DNA of 32,442 bases from an uncultured Methylococcales bacterium (GTDB lineage Bacteria; Pseudomonadota; Gammaproteobacteria; Methylococcales; Methylomonadaceae). Positions 20,372 through 30,211 of this stretch are shown one piece after another; position 1 is the stretch's first letter; each line of letters begins with the position of its first letter. The notes beneath the pieces were generated by a model. The model did no database searches, had not been told where the DNA came from, and saw only the letters and a program-made list of their open reading frames with translations. The position numbers were made by a program, and so were the translations under genes. Location: positions 1 to 32,442 of the forward strand of contig CAJVYL010000007.1 of assembly GCA_913009265.1 (NCBI GenBank). The letters are read 5' to 3'.

Positions 20372-22111
20372 ATGATGGCTTCTGCTCAAAATAATAAAAT
20401 GCAATTAAATCACTTATTCCCCATTATTTCCTGTTTAAGAAATTACAACAAACAAGACCTTAATGGTGATATTTTTGCAGGGATTATTACCGCTATTTTA
20501 TTAATACCTCAAGGCATTGCTTATGCGATGTTAGCTGGTTTACCCGCTCAAGTCGGCTTATATGCTAGTATTTTTCCAGCTGCTATTTATGCGCTTTTAG
20601 GCAGTAGTCGTACCTTATCAGTAGGCCCTGTTTCTATAGCGGCTATTATGATTGCTAGTGCATTATCCGCGCCTGAAGTAATCGCCTTTGGCTCTCCTGT
20701 TGAAAATGCCATTATTTTGGCCGCGGAAGGTGGCTTAATTTTATTGTTGATGGCATTACTCAGAATGGGCGGCTTAGTTAATTTTATTAGCCACCCGGTA
20801 TTAACAGGGTTTACAAGTGGGGCAGCAATACTCATTATATTAAGCCAAATATCACATCTGTTTGGGGTGGCACAGATTCAATGTACTATAGATTTCGCTT
20901 GTTATAACAACGCCTTTCAGCTAATAAACACATACACGCTTGGGCTTGGTTTTATTAGTTTGTTTATTCTGATCTTTTTTGGCTCGCCTCTTACTACTCT
21001 TCTTAAATATCTTAAAGTTAAACAAACATTGATAACGGCAATCAGTAAATCAGCGCCCTTATTAGTCATAATAGTCAGTACAGCGCTGGTAACTATGTAT
21101 CAATTATCAGAGTTACAAAGTGTTGCTATTGTTGGCGCGATTCAATCAGGGTTACCTGATATTAGTTTTTCATTTATAAGTAACTTCGAACAATGGAAAG
21201 CACTACTCCCTAGTGCATCTTTTATTGCTATTATCGCTTATGTAGAAAGTGTTGCTATTGCAAAAGTGACGGCTAATTTACGCAATCAAACTATTAACCC
21301 AAATCAAGAATTAGTTGCTTTGGGTACTGCAAATCTTGCCAGTGCTTTTTCAGGTGGCATGTCTGTAGCAGGTGGTTTTAGCCGCACGATGGTGAATTAT
21401 TCCGCTGGGGCGCGCACTCAAATATCAATGTTAATTGCAGTTGCCTTACTTTGTATTGCAGTCAGCTTTTTTACGGATCAATTTACTTTAATTCCAAAAG
21501 CCGCATTAGCCGCTGTTATTTTAGTAGCCATTACGCCCTTAATTAAACTTAAAGGAATAATAACAACGTGGAAATACGATAAAGCGGATGGTATGGCTGA
21601 GGTTGTAACATTAATCGGTGTGCTGGTTTTAGGTATTGAAGAGGGCATTGCCTTTGGTGTTTTAATCACTATTTTGTGTTATTTACGACGAACTAGCCAC
21701 CCACATATTGCTGTTGTTGGGCGCATCAGGCATTCTGAACATTTTAGAAATATAAAAAGACATCAAGTTGAAACCTGGAATAATTTACTTTTGATTAGAA
21801 TTGATGAAAATATTAGTTTTGCTAATATTAGTTATATTTTAAATTTTATAGAAGAAGAATCCTTTAATAATACTGAATTAAAACATGTTGTTTTAATTTT
21901 CTCCTCGGTTAGTCATATTGATAGAACCGCATTTGAAGCCTTGGAAAATTTAATTCATTCATTAAAAAGCAAATCAATTTCACTTAACTTAGCCGAAGTA
22001 AAAGGACCGGTGATGGATAAATTACAACAAACTGATTTTTTTAAACATTTAACGCCAGGTAAAGTATTTTTCCAAACCATTGAAGCTGTTGAACAGCTAA
22101 AAAATAAATGA
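20372..22111 (+). CDS. SulP family inorganic anion transporter with STAS domain
   Basis: LNGDIFAGIITAILLIPQGIAYAMLAGLPAQVGLYASIFPAAIYALLGSSRTLSVGPVS; C-terminal STAS-like region. ATG at 20372/20375 preferred over TTG at 20366. Confidence 0.93.
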   Translation: MMASAQNNKMQLNHLFPIISCLRNYNKQDLNGDIFAGIITAILLIPQGIAYAMLAGLPAQVGLYASIFPAAIYALLGSSRTLSVGPVSIAAIMIASALSAPEVIAFGSPVENAIILAAEGGLILLLMALLRMGGLVNFISHPVLTGFTSGAAILIILSQISHLFGVAQIQCTIDFACYNNAFQLINTYTLGLGFISLFILIFFGSPLTTLLKYLKVKQTLITAISKSAPLLVIIVSTALVTMYQLSELQSVAIVGAIQSGLPDISFSFISNFEQWKALLPSASFIAIIAYVESVAIAKVTANLRNQTINPNQELVALGTANLASAFSGGMSVAGGFSRTMVNYSAGARTQISMLIAVALLCIAVSFFTDQFTLIPKAALAAVILVAITPLIKLKGIITTWKYDKADGMAEVVTLIGVLVLGIEEGIAFGVLITILCYLRRTSHPHIAVVGRIRHSEHFRNIKRHQVETWNNLLLIRIDENISFANISYILNFIEEESFNNTELKHVVLIFSSVSHIDRTAFEALENLIHSLKSKSISLNLAEVKGPVMDKLQQTDFFKHLTPGKVFFQTIEAVEQLKNK

Positions 22112-25100
22112 CAGTTTCCGTAAAAAACTTTAATCCTGTTGCTACTGAATTACTTAAATCCATAAATCTGATTGAAGCCAGTGCAGGAACAGGTAAAACC
22201 TATGCCATTGCCATGCTGGTTTTGCGTTTTGTGGTTGAACAATCACTCGATATTAAACAGATACTGGTGGTTACTTTTACTAAAGCAGCAACGGAAGAAC
22301 TGAAAGACAGAATTAGGGCGCGCTTAACTGAAGCTCGCCAAGCCAGTATTGATAATTCACTTATCCCAAATGACCCGAGTATAAGGCTATGGTTAGATTC
22401 TTTAGATATAGAGCCAGAAATAATTGTTCAACGACTTAATAATGCATTGCTGGATATTGATCAAGCAGGAATCTTTACTATCCATGGTTTTTGTCAACGT
22501 ATTTTGGCCGAACATGCCTTAGAAAGCGGTCAGCTATTTGATTCTGAATTAACAGGTGATGTTAGTTCTATTAAACAAGCTTGTTCTGATGATTTTTGGC
22601 GCAAACAAATTTATCAGCGATCTATTTGGGAGGCTTCCCTTTTAACCTCGGAATATGAAACACCTGATCAATTATTAGCTAGTATTGATTTTATAGCTCC
22701 CGATCTTACTGTTTTTCCTGAATATCAAGATCTTGACCAAAAACTAGCCGATTTAAAAAAATTAATTGATAATAATAAACAAACGATTGAATTTGCTTTA
22801 AACATTATTGAAGAACAGTTAGCAGAAGGTAAGTTTAAAACAAAATTCAGTTCTAGCTTTAGGAGTACTGCACAAAATTTAATACTGTGGATTAATGAAC
22901 AAAGTACGGTACCACCAAACTTTTCTATACTGACTGAGCAAGGGTTATTTGAGGCTTTAAATGGCGTAAAATTTAAAACCAGTAAGGCCAAGCCGCTTCC
23001 CAGTGAGGAGCAGAAAACTAATTATATTAATACCTTTAATATTGACTACCCATTATTTGAAAAAATTGATGAAGCAATAGCGAGTATAAGTCTAACTTTT
23101 AGACGGGCATTACTTGAAATATTAAGAGAAGATATAGACAAAAGGTTGCAACAACTTAATGTATTATCTTTCGATGACTTAATCAGCCGTTTTTCTGCAG
23201 CATTACAAGATGAAAAAGGCGTTATCTTACGTCAAGAGATTCAGCTTCGGTTTCGAGCAGCGCTTATTGATGAGTTTCAAGATACAGACCAAAACCAATG
23301 GCTTATATTTTCTACTTTATTTAATTCCCCTGAACATTATTTATACTTAATTGGTGACCCCAAACAGGCTATTTACAAGTTTAGGGGAGCTGATATTAAC
23401 TCTTATTTTTCTGCACAAGATCAAGCTCAACATCAGTTTACACTAGGCCGTAATTGGCGTTCTCATCCGCAATTAGTAGAAGGGGTGAATCTGCTGTTTG
23501 CTAGAAAGCAGCCTTTTTATGCAGAGAAACCAGTATTTAACGATGTTAAAGCAGCTTTAACACCTCAACAGGGTGCGGTGTTTCAAAATGGTCAAGCGCT
23601 AGCGCCTCTGGTTTTATGGCAGTTAGATAAAAATGAAGATGAGTTTTGGACTTCGGGAAAAGCGGCTAATGAAATAAAAACAGCGACAGTTAATGAAATA
23701 TTAAATTTATTATCGCCTGAATTTAATATTGAAATTAAATCTAATAAGGCACAAGTTATCCCCAACGATATTGCTATATTAGTTAGAAGTAACCCGCAAG
23801 CCAGAGAATTTCAACTAGCTTTAAATAAAGTAGGTATTGCTGCTGTTATAAGTAGTAAAGAATCTGTATTTTCTGCAACAGAAGCTAATGATCTTTTTAT
23901 ATTATTACAGGCCATTGCACAACCTACTAATAATCACTTACTTAAACAGGCATTAACGCTTGATTGGTTTAACCTGAATGGTCAGCAGTTATTTCAGGTT
24001 TTAAATGATGAACTTGTGATGGATGGATGGCTATCGCGATTTTTAGATTATCAACAAAGCTGGCAAGTCGGTGGCTTTATGGTGATGATGAAGAGACTAT
24101 TAAGTAATGAAAAAGTATTCCCTCATTTATCCAAATATGAACTAGCAGAGCGACGCATTACTAATTTACAGCATTGTATTGAATTAGTTCAGCAAGCCGC
24201 TATTGATGAACATTTAGGAATTAATAAAACACTGGACTGGCTACATAATAATATTGTTCAAGCGGCTGCTAAATCTACAAGTTCTGATGAGCAGCAATTA
24301 CGCTTAGAAAGTGATGAAGATGCGGTCAAAATCATTACTATGCATGGCTCTAAAGGATTGGAATTCCCCATCGTTTTTTGTCCCTTTTTATGGCAGCGTG
24401 GTGTACAGCTAAAAAAAGAACAAAATGTAATTAAATGTTATAAAAACGATGTCATGATTGCTGATTTGGGCTCTGCATTGTTTGAACAACATAGAGAAAC
24501 TGCCTTAGAAGAAGAGTTGGCAGAAGACCTTCGGATACTTTATGTTGCCGTTACTCGTGCCAAATATAGATGTTATCTTAATTGGGCTGATGTACGTAGT
24601 AAAGCAAAAGCGAATGAATCTGCATTGGCTTATTTATTAGACTTTTCAATAGAGGATGATTTCGCACAGCAGCAACAAAAACTAAAATCGTATAGCGACC
24701 AATCCCCCTCAGTTTTTGAGCATCAATTAATAGAAGCTGAGCAAAGTGTTAGCCAAGCTTATCAGACGGTATTGACTGAAACTCCGACTCTAGCTATGCA
24801 AAGGCAAAGGGCGCTTTATACTAGCTGGCAAATGAGTAGTTACACCGCCTTATCATCTTTAAGTCAACATGATGCACCAGAATTACCCAGCGATAAAGCC
24901 AGAGAAGAGATCGTTATTAACTGGGCTGAGGCAAACTATTCAGAGCTTCCAAGGGGAGCACACACGGGGAATGTGATTCATGATTTGTTAGAAAATATTC
25001 CGTTTTATATATTGGCTGAAGAAAATGATATTAGCCAACAACGTGAAAAATCTTGCCAACGCTATGGTGTAAAAACAGCAACCCCCGAACAATTTGATTT

Positions 25101-25629
25101 GTTGTTAAAAAATACTGTTAATACCGCATTATCAAAAGAGGATAAAAACTTTTCCTTAAAAAACCTAAAATACACTCAATGTTTAAAGGAAATGCCATTT
25201 TATCTTTCAATGCAGACTTTAGATGCTAGTGAGATTAATCATATTTTAAAAGATGACCCTTGCTATCAAGCATTATCTAAAAAGATACTCTGTGGCTATT
25301 TAACAGGGTTTATTGATTTAATTTGTGAATATAAAGGCCAATATTATGTAATGGATTATAAGTCTAATAGCCTAGAAAATTATGAGCCATCAAACCTAGT
25401 TTTAGCAATGCGTGAGCATAATTATGGCCTGCAATATTGGATTTATACTTTAGTTTTACATTTGTATCTAAAAAACAGATTGGCTGACTATAGCTATGAA
25501 ACCCATATTGGAGGGGTAAAGTATTTATTTGTTAGAGGTATGAATGAAAGCCAAACTTGCAGTGGGGTTTATCATATTAAACCTGAATTTGATAAAATTG
25601 AGCAATTAGAGGCTTTATTCAGCTCTTAA
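22108..25629 (+). CDS. recB: Exodeoxyribonuclease V subunit beta
   Basis: 1173 aa UvrD-like helicase: LIEASAGTGKTYAIAMLVLRF, LIDEFQDTDQNQW, LIGDPKQAIYKFRGADI, LYVAVTRAKYRCYL; C-terminal nuclease GYLTGFIDLICEYKGQYYVMDYKSN. Confidence 0.94.
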   Translation: MTVSVKNFNPVATELLKSINLIEASAGTGKTYAIAMLVLRFVVEQSLDIKQILVVTFTKAATEELKDRIRARLTEARQASIDNSLIPNDPSIRLWLDSLDIEPEIIVQRLNNALLDIDQAGIFTIHGFCQRILAEHALESGQLFDSELTGDVSSIKQACSDDFWRKQIYQRSIWEASLLTSEYETPDQLLASIDFIAPDLTVFPEYQDLDQKLADLKKLIDNNKQTIEFALNIIEEQLAEGKFKTKFSSSFRSTAQNLILWINEQSTVPPNFSILTEQGLFEALNGVKFKTSKAKPLPSEEQKTNYINTFNIDYPLFEKIDEAIASISLTFRRALLEILREDIDKRLQQLNVLSFDDLISRFSAALQDEKGVILRQEIQLRFRAALIDEFQDTDQNQWLIFSTLFNSPEHYLYLIGDPKQAIYKFRGADINSYFSAQDQAQHQFTLGRNWRSHPQLVEGVNLLFARKQPFYAEKPVFNDVKAALTPQQGAVFQNGQALAPLVLWQLDKNEDEFWTSGKAANEIKTATVNEILNLLSPEFNIEIKSNKAQVIPNDIAILVRSNPQAREFQLALNKVGIAAVISSKESVFSATEANDLFILLQAIAQPTNNHLLKQALTLDWFNLNGQQLFQVLNDELVMDGWLSRFLDYQQSWQVGGFMVMMKRLLSNEKVFPHLSKYELAERRITNLQHCIELVQQAAIDEHLGINKTLDWLHNNIVQAAAKSTSSDEQQLRLESDEDAVKIITMHGSKGLEFPIVFCPFLWQRGVQLKKEQNVIKCYKNDVMIADLGSALFEQHRETALEEELAEDLRILYVAVTRAKYRCYLNWADVRSKAKANESALAYLLDFSIEDDFAQQQQKLKSYSDQSPSVFEHQLIEAEQSVSQAYQTVLTETPTLAMQRQRALYTSWQMSSYTALSSLSQHDAPELPSDKAREEIVINWAEANYSELPRGAHTGNVIHDLLENIPFYILAEENDISQQREKSCQRYGVKTATPEQFDLLLKNTVNTALSKEDKNFSLKNLKYTQCLKEMPFYLSMQTLDASEINHILKDDPCYQALSKKILCGYLTGFIDLICEYKGQYYVMDYKSNSLENYEPSNLVLAMREHNYGLQYWIYTLVLHLYLKNRLADYSYETHIGGVKYLFVRGMNESQTCSGVYHIKPEFDKIEQLEALFSS

Positions 25630-25757
25630 GTTTGGCAACAATGACCAGACTTTAAAAAATAAAAATTTCACTTATTTTTATAATAAGTTAGTAAAAAAAT
25701 AAAATGGAGTGATATAACTTATTCGGATAAGTCATATAACGTAGATTTATTGCTTGT

Positions 25758-25785
25758 TTGACCTTTTTTGTGGTTTTTTAGTCTA
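25758..25785 (+). promoter_or_regulatory. Promoter-like hexamers preceding candidate ncRNA/leader
   Basis: TTGACC (25758-25763), 16-nt spacer, TAGTCT (25780-25785); alternative TATTAT at 25784. Confidence 0.3.
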
Positions 25786-25790
25786 TTATC

Positions 25791-25984
25791 GCAAGCTAAA
25801 GGTTATACGTTGCAATTCAAATGCCAATTAAAGCGACATATTGTCACGCGTCAAAATGCCACATTTTCAAGCTTGCATCAGCTGGATAAACTGTACGCAA
25901 CTCTTGTATGCAACCTCTTCTTTAAGAGATTTTAGAGTTTATCAAATCCTTCCTCTCGTGCGGTCTTTTGGGCCGCATTTTTTT
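25791..25984 (+). ncRNA. Candidate structured ncRNA or 5' leader ending in an intrinsic terminator
   Basis: Stem GCAAGCT (25791-25797)/AGCTTGC (25870-25876); stem GATAAACT (25885-25892)/AGTTTATC (25936-25943) enclosing CTCTT/AAGAG; terminator TGCGGTC-ttttg-GGCCGCA followed by seven T (25959-25984). Confidence 0.5.
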
Positions 25985-25994
25985 GGAGACAGCC

Positions 25995-26633
25995 ATGCAA
26001 CGTAATTATCAGTCAGATTATTTTGACACACCTTCAATTCAAGACCTTACTCATCAAACGGCTTTTCATGAGGCTGGACATGCTGCGAGTATTTATTTAG
26101 GAAACAAACAAAAGAAACTTCCTGCTGTCTTTTTTCAAATACAGGTTCAACAGGCAAAAGAATCTAATCCGTTAAATATTGCCAAAGTTATCGGTGGCCA
26201 TTTAATTCAAAGCCTGCCTATTGCAGGACTAGATAATTTTCAATCTTTATCAAAACTGGATCAATTAAATTATCAAGCTGCTTATGAAGCGGATGTCATT
26301 AATTTATTGGTAGGCCCTTTAGCCGAAGCGAAATATGTTTCAATAAGAGATGATGAAGCATTTAACTTCAACTTAATTAATACCCATGCTTTAAATTATT
26401 ATGGTGGCTCTTCTGATGTAAAAAAAGCCTATGCTTATTTAGAATATTTCATTCCTTCTGAAAGTGAGCGTGAAGAAAAAATACTTGAATTATTTTTCCA
26501 AGCTTTTCAATTTATTAATACTCAAGGGAATTGGAAATATATCTTAAATTTAGCGCATTATATTTTAGAGAGTGAAAAAGATATTATTTCTTGTGAGGAA
26601 GCTATAGATGTTTTTGATCAATGCGTAAGTTAA
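25995..26633 (+). CDS. Stand-alone M41 (FtsH peptidase)-like HEAGH domain protein
   Basis: HEAGHAA zinc motif, LLVGPLAEAKY resembling FtsH YGGRLAEEIIYG, and GGSSDVKKAYAYLEYF resembling TGASNDIKVATNLARNMV (third ligand Asp); no AAA domain. ATG at 25995 with GGAGA RBS preferred over TTG at 25968. Confidence 0.7.
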   Translation: MQRNYQSDYFDTPSIQDLTHQTAFHEAGHAASIYLGNKQKKLPAVFFQIQVQQAKESNPLNIAKVIGGHLIQSLPIAGLDNFQSLSKLDQLNYQAAYEADVINLLVGPLAEAKYVSIRDDEAFNFNLINTHALNYYGGSSDVKKAYAYLEYFIPSESEREEKILELFFQAFQFINTQGNWKYILNLAHYILESEKDIISCEEAIDVFDQCVS

Positions 26634-26652
26634 AATAGCCGGTTACTGGTGC

Positions 26653-26703
26653 GCAGGCTTCAGCCTGCCCTTACGCTTAAGAACACAGGTAAAAGCTGTG
26701 TTC
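26653..26703. repeat. REP-like tandem palindromes in convergent intergenic region
   Basis: GCAGGCTTCAGCCTGC (26653-26668) and GAACACAG-gtaaaag-CTGTGTTC (26681-26703). Confidence 0.7.
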
Positions 26704-26723
26704 CAAAAGGAAGTGACTAATAA

Positions 26724-28286
26724 CTAAATTTGCTTTAATGGGATTTTAAAATAAAAACAGGCTCCCACTTCAGGATTATTTTTTACACCGAGTAAACCAT
26801 GATGCTCTTCAATAATTTCTTTGCAGATTGCTAACCCCAATCCAGTTCCGCCTGAGCCATCTTCAGTCAAACTACTTTGCTGAAATTTATCAAAAACAGT
26901 ATGTATCTCATTTTCAGGAACTCCTACGCCCTGATCTTTTATTTCTAGCTGTAAAGAGTCATTTAATGTCTTAATATTAAAAGTAATTACGCCTTTTATC
27001 GGAGTATGTTTTATTGCATTAGATAAAAAATTAGTGATGACTTGGAAAATACGCATATTATCAAAAACAGCAAAAGTCTCCCCTGTTTGATAATGGCATT
27101 CAGTCTTTATTTTTAACTCTTCCATTCTTGCTTTCTGTTCATTTACTGCCTGTTCAACTAAACTTCGTAAATCACATTCAACAAAGTTCATATCCATTTT
27201 TCCTGCTTCCATTTTGGATAAATCGAGCAAATCATTTAATAGATTTAATAAGCGTTGGCCACTTTCTGTAATTCTTGAAAAATAACTTTCTAGTTTTTCT
27301 CTAGGGGCTTTATCTACTCGTGTTTTGCCTAAACTAGCAAAACTTAAAATACCATGCAGAGGGGTACGAAGTTCATGGGACATATTAGCTAGAAATGCTG
27401 ATTTAGCTTGATTAGCTATTTCGGCTGCTTCTTTTGCTAAGACTAACTGTTGATGTTCTTTTTGACGAGAAATATCAACCAATACACCATTAATATTTTT
27501 AGACCGGTTGCTTGAATCTAGGCCAATAACACCTCTTATCACGATCCACCTTATTTCATCATTGGAATGAACTCTAAATTCAAAATCAAATTGATAACCT
27601 GTCTTTTCATTTATTGAAGATTGCAGATACTGTTCTAATGGCTGAATATCCTGGTGATAAATATTTTTCAACCACTGCTGATAAGGAAAAATGGACTGAC
27701 CCGAATTAATGAAGCAAATCTGCCTAGCTTTCTCATCAAGGTGTATTTGTTTGTTAGTAATATCAAATTGAAAAACACCTGCATTGGAGGCATATAATGC
27801 AGACTGTAATTGATCGGTTTTTTTTATTAAATGTTGTTCGGCCCTTTTTCTTTCTTGAACTTGGTTTTCAAGCGCCCTTTCACGTTTGATAGAGGCAGTG
27901 ACATCGGTAATATTGATTAAACAATAACGTGAAGATGTAGCGCTTACTTCTATGCTGGTAACATTAATTTGTTGCTGGAGACGATCCTTTTTTTGTGTGT
28001 CTGGTATATATAAAGGAAATGGAGCCCTATTTAAAACGCTGGATAAAATAGCAGGTAATGCTGTTTTAATATTAGAAAAAATTACTTGATGGATCCGTTT
28101 GTTTATCAATTCTGGAAATACTTCATCAAAAGATTTTCCGATAACGGTAGTACCCTTTATTAAGGAGTATTTTTCCATCCATTGATTCCAGCATACAATA
28201 TTTCCTTGCATATCTAGAACAATAACGCCTGAATTTAAACTACTAAAGAAGTTTTTTAAGTCGAGACTTAAGACTGGTTCACTCAT
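26724..28286 (-). CDS. PAS domain sensor histidine kinase
   Basis: 520 aa; PAS-like N-terminal regions, HisKA FLANMSHELRTPLHGILSF, HATPase N/G boxes NFLSNAIKHTP, DQGVGVPENEI, GGTGLGLAI; no receiver domain. Confidence 0.92.
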   Translation of the reverse strand: MSEPVLSLDLKNFFSSLNSGVIVLDMQGNIVCWNQWMEKYSLIKGTTVIGKSFDEVFPELINKRIHQVIFSNIKTALPAILSSVLNRAPFPLYIPDTQKKDRLQQQINVTSIEVSATSSRYCLINITDVTASIKRERALENQVQERKRAEQHLIKKTDQLQSALYASNAGVFQFDITNKQIHLDEKARQICFINSGQSIFPYQQWLKNIYHQDIQPLEQYLQSSINEKTGYQFDFEFRVHSNDEIRWIVIRGVIGLDSSNRSKNINGVLVDISRQKEHQQLVLAKEAAEIANQAKSAFLANMSHELRTPLHGILSFASLGKTRVDKAPREKLESYFSRITESGQRLLNLLNDLLDLSKMEAGKMDMNFVECDLRSLVEQAVNEQKARMEELKIKTECHYQTGETFAVFDNMRIFQVITNFLSNAIKHTPIKGVITFNIKTLNDSLQLEIKDQGVGVPENEIHTVFDKFQQSSLTEDGSGGTGLGLAICKEIIEEHHGLLGVKNNPEVGACFYFKIPLKQI

Positions 28287-28902
28287 AGCTTTCCAATAAC
28301 GTATTCAAGGTTTTGTACAAATCTCCCATAGAATCCATATTTAGAACAAAAACCAAATGCCCATTGATAGAGCTATTTTTTAATTCCATTTTCACAACAA
28401 TAGAAATTAAAACGTCGGTATTTGCTCCCGTTGACTGAGTAAGTAATTCATCGGTTTTTGTATCACGAAAAATAGGCAACTGAATTTTAAAACTTTCACA
28501 TAAAGCTTCTGCTATTACACTGATACAAGAATTTAAGACTATGTTGCCTATCTCTGTTAGAGCTTCACTTTGTAATTCGGTTAATATCTCGTCAGATAAG
28601 TGATCATCAAGCATTTGCTTAACCACATCAAAGCTATCTTCAGGGTTGAAAATTAGCATTGAATGCATATCAAATGGCCCTTCCATGGCTTGAGAGACAG
28701 AAAATATACTTTGATCAGGGCCAAGACGATTAGCCAGTTCTTCTGGCGTTTCAAAAATGATATCTGGAACAGATAATATAACTTCTTGATTAACTAGTTC
28801 ACTTAAGGAACTAGCTGCACTGCCAATGCCCAAGTTAAAAAGTTCTTTAAGCAGGTCGTACTGCATTTCAGATAACTCAAAAGGACTGTTTTTCATTAAC
28901 AT
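28279..28902 (-). CDS. CheC-family phosphatase-like protein
   Basis: 207 aa; ELFNLGIGSAASSLSELVNQEVILSVP and EIGNIVLNSCISVIAEALCESFKIQLP, resembling the paired ExxN...P CheC motifs. Confidence 0.85.
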   Translation of the reverse strand: MLMKNSPFELSEMQYDLLKELFNLGIGSAASSLSELVNQEVILSVPDIIFETPEELANRLGPDQSIFSVSQAMEGPFDMHSMLIFNPEDSFDVVKQMLDDHLSDEILTELQSEALTEIGNIVLNSCISVIAEALCESFKIQLPIFRDTKTDELLTQSTGANTDVLISIVVKMELKNSSINGHLVFVLNMDSMGDLYKTLNTLLESYE

Positions 28903-29126
28903 CTAAATTTAGATACGTGACTATTTTGTTAAGCATAGTCGCTATTGTAAAAATAGATAAGGGGCAGAAAGAAATATTTCCCTAGAGTTTAGGTTAAAGT
29001 GTTGGGCAAATATTGTTGACTTAAGAATTTGCTTGTTAGATTTAATATTGGAAGTGATGCTTTAGCTTCGCCCTAATCAAAGAAAACTAAAGTATCATTA
29101 CCTTAAGATAACAGCGTTATACGTTA

Positions 29127-30194
29127 TTAAGGTTTTAATGAAGTATTTGTAGTATCAATGGAATCAATACTTTCAGATACCATTTCTTGTACGGAACCAA
29201 AGTCATAACCTGATTTTGTTAATTTCAAGCCTCGATTAGCCATCATTACGCCCATAACAATAACTAACACACCTGAAACTCTAACGAGGTCATGAATAGT
29301 ATTTCTAGATAATAGGTTTGCAAAAAAACCAAAACCAAGCAAGGGGACGAGTGTTCCTAATCCAAAGAAAAGTAATAAGCTTGCACCTTCTTGTGGGCTT
29401 CCTGTTCCAGCAGCCATAATGTACATCGCTTGTAAGGGGCCACAGCCTAATAAAAAACCAGTTAAAAGACCGATTACCAGAGGGCTACGTTGAGTTTTAA
29501 TATTGCTATTAACTTCCTTGGTAAAGGCTTTTGGTAATCGTATGGTAAATGATCGTAATGAAGGAATTAAATCTAACATCTTTAGACCATAGATCAGTAA
29601 GAATATACTAGCAAATAAAGCCGCTATACCTCTCATATGAGAGGTAATAGTAATGGCTGCACCAAGTAAACCAAACCCAGCACCAATAGCTGAATAAGAG
29701 ATTGTTTTACCAATGCCATAGGCTAAATGAGCCAAAATAGCCCCTGCTTTGCTTGTTACTTTACTAGAGTAGCTAATAACAAAACTTCCACACATACCAA
29801 TACAATGAAACCCCGTAAGAAAGCCAATACTAAATAGCATGACATGACTCATCTGAGCATTTAATTGTGGAATCAGCTCAGGCATTAAACTTTTACCCCA
29901 CAGTGCAGTTCCACCAACGGCTATTAGTAAAATAATAAAAATAACAGTATGTAATAAATATGACTTTTTCTTTGGCTGCTGATTTTCTATGTCATAGCCT
30001 TTTTTCTCTATGGCCAATTGAAAATCTTGCTCAGTTACCATTTGGTCATCAAATTCGATACGAGCTGTTTTTTTGACATAATCAGCTTTAACTTTAACAA
30101 TGCCTGGCAATATTAAGATGGCATCCTCAATTGATTGTTCACAGCCGGTACATTGCATACCTTTTATTTTTAATTCAACGTGTTCAATTGTCAT
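29127..30194 (-). CDS. HMA domain plus TauE/SafE (UreH-like) transmembrane protein
   Basis: 355 aa; N-terminal heavy-metal domain KIKGMQCTGCEQSIEDAI; polytopic domain with GFHCIGMCG and GFLLGCGPLQAMYIMAAGTGS. Confidence 0.88.
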   Translation of the reverse strand: MTIEHVELKIKGMQCTGCEQSIEDAILILPGIVKVKADYVKKTARIEFDDQMVTEQDFQLAIEKKGYDIENQQPKKKSYLLHTVIFIILLIAVGGTALWGKSLMPELIPQLNAQMSHVMLFSIGFLTGFHCIGMCGSFVISYSSKVTSKAGAILAHLAYGIGKTISYSAIGAGFGLLGAAITITSHMRGIAALFASIFLLIYGLKMLDLIPSLRSFTIRLPKAFTKEVNSNIKTQRSPLVIGLLTGFLLGCGPLQAMYIMAAGTGSPQEGASLLLFFGLGTLVPLLGFGFFANLLSRNTIHDLVRVSGVLVIVMGVMMANRGLKLTKSGYDFGSVQEMVSESIDSIDTTNTSLKP

Positions 30195-30211
30195 TAGTAC
30201 AGAATCCCTTA

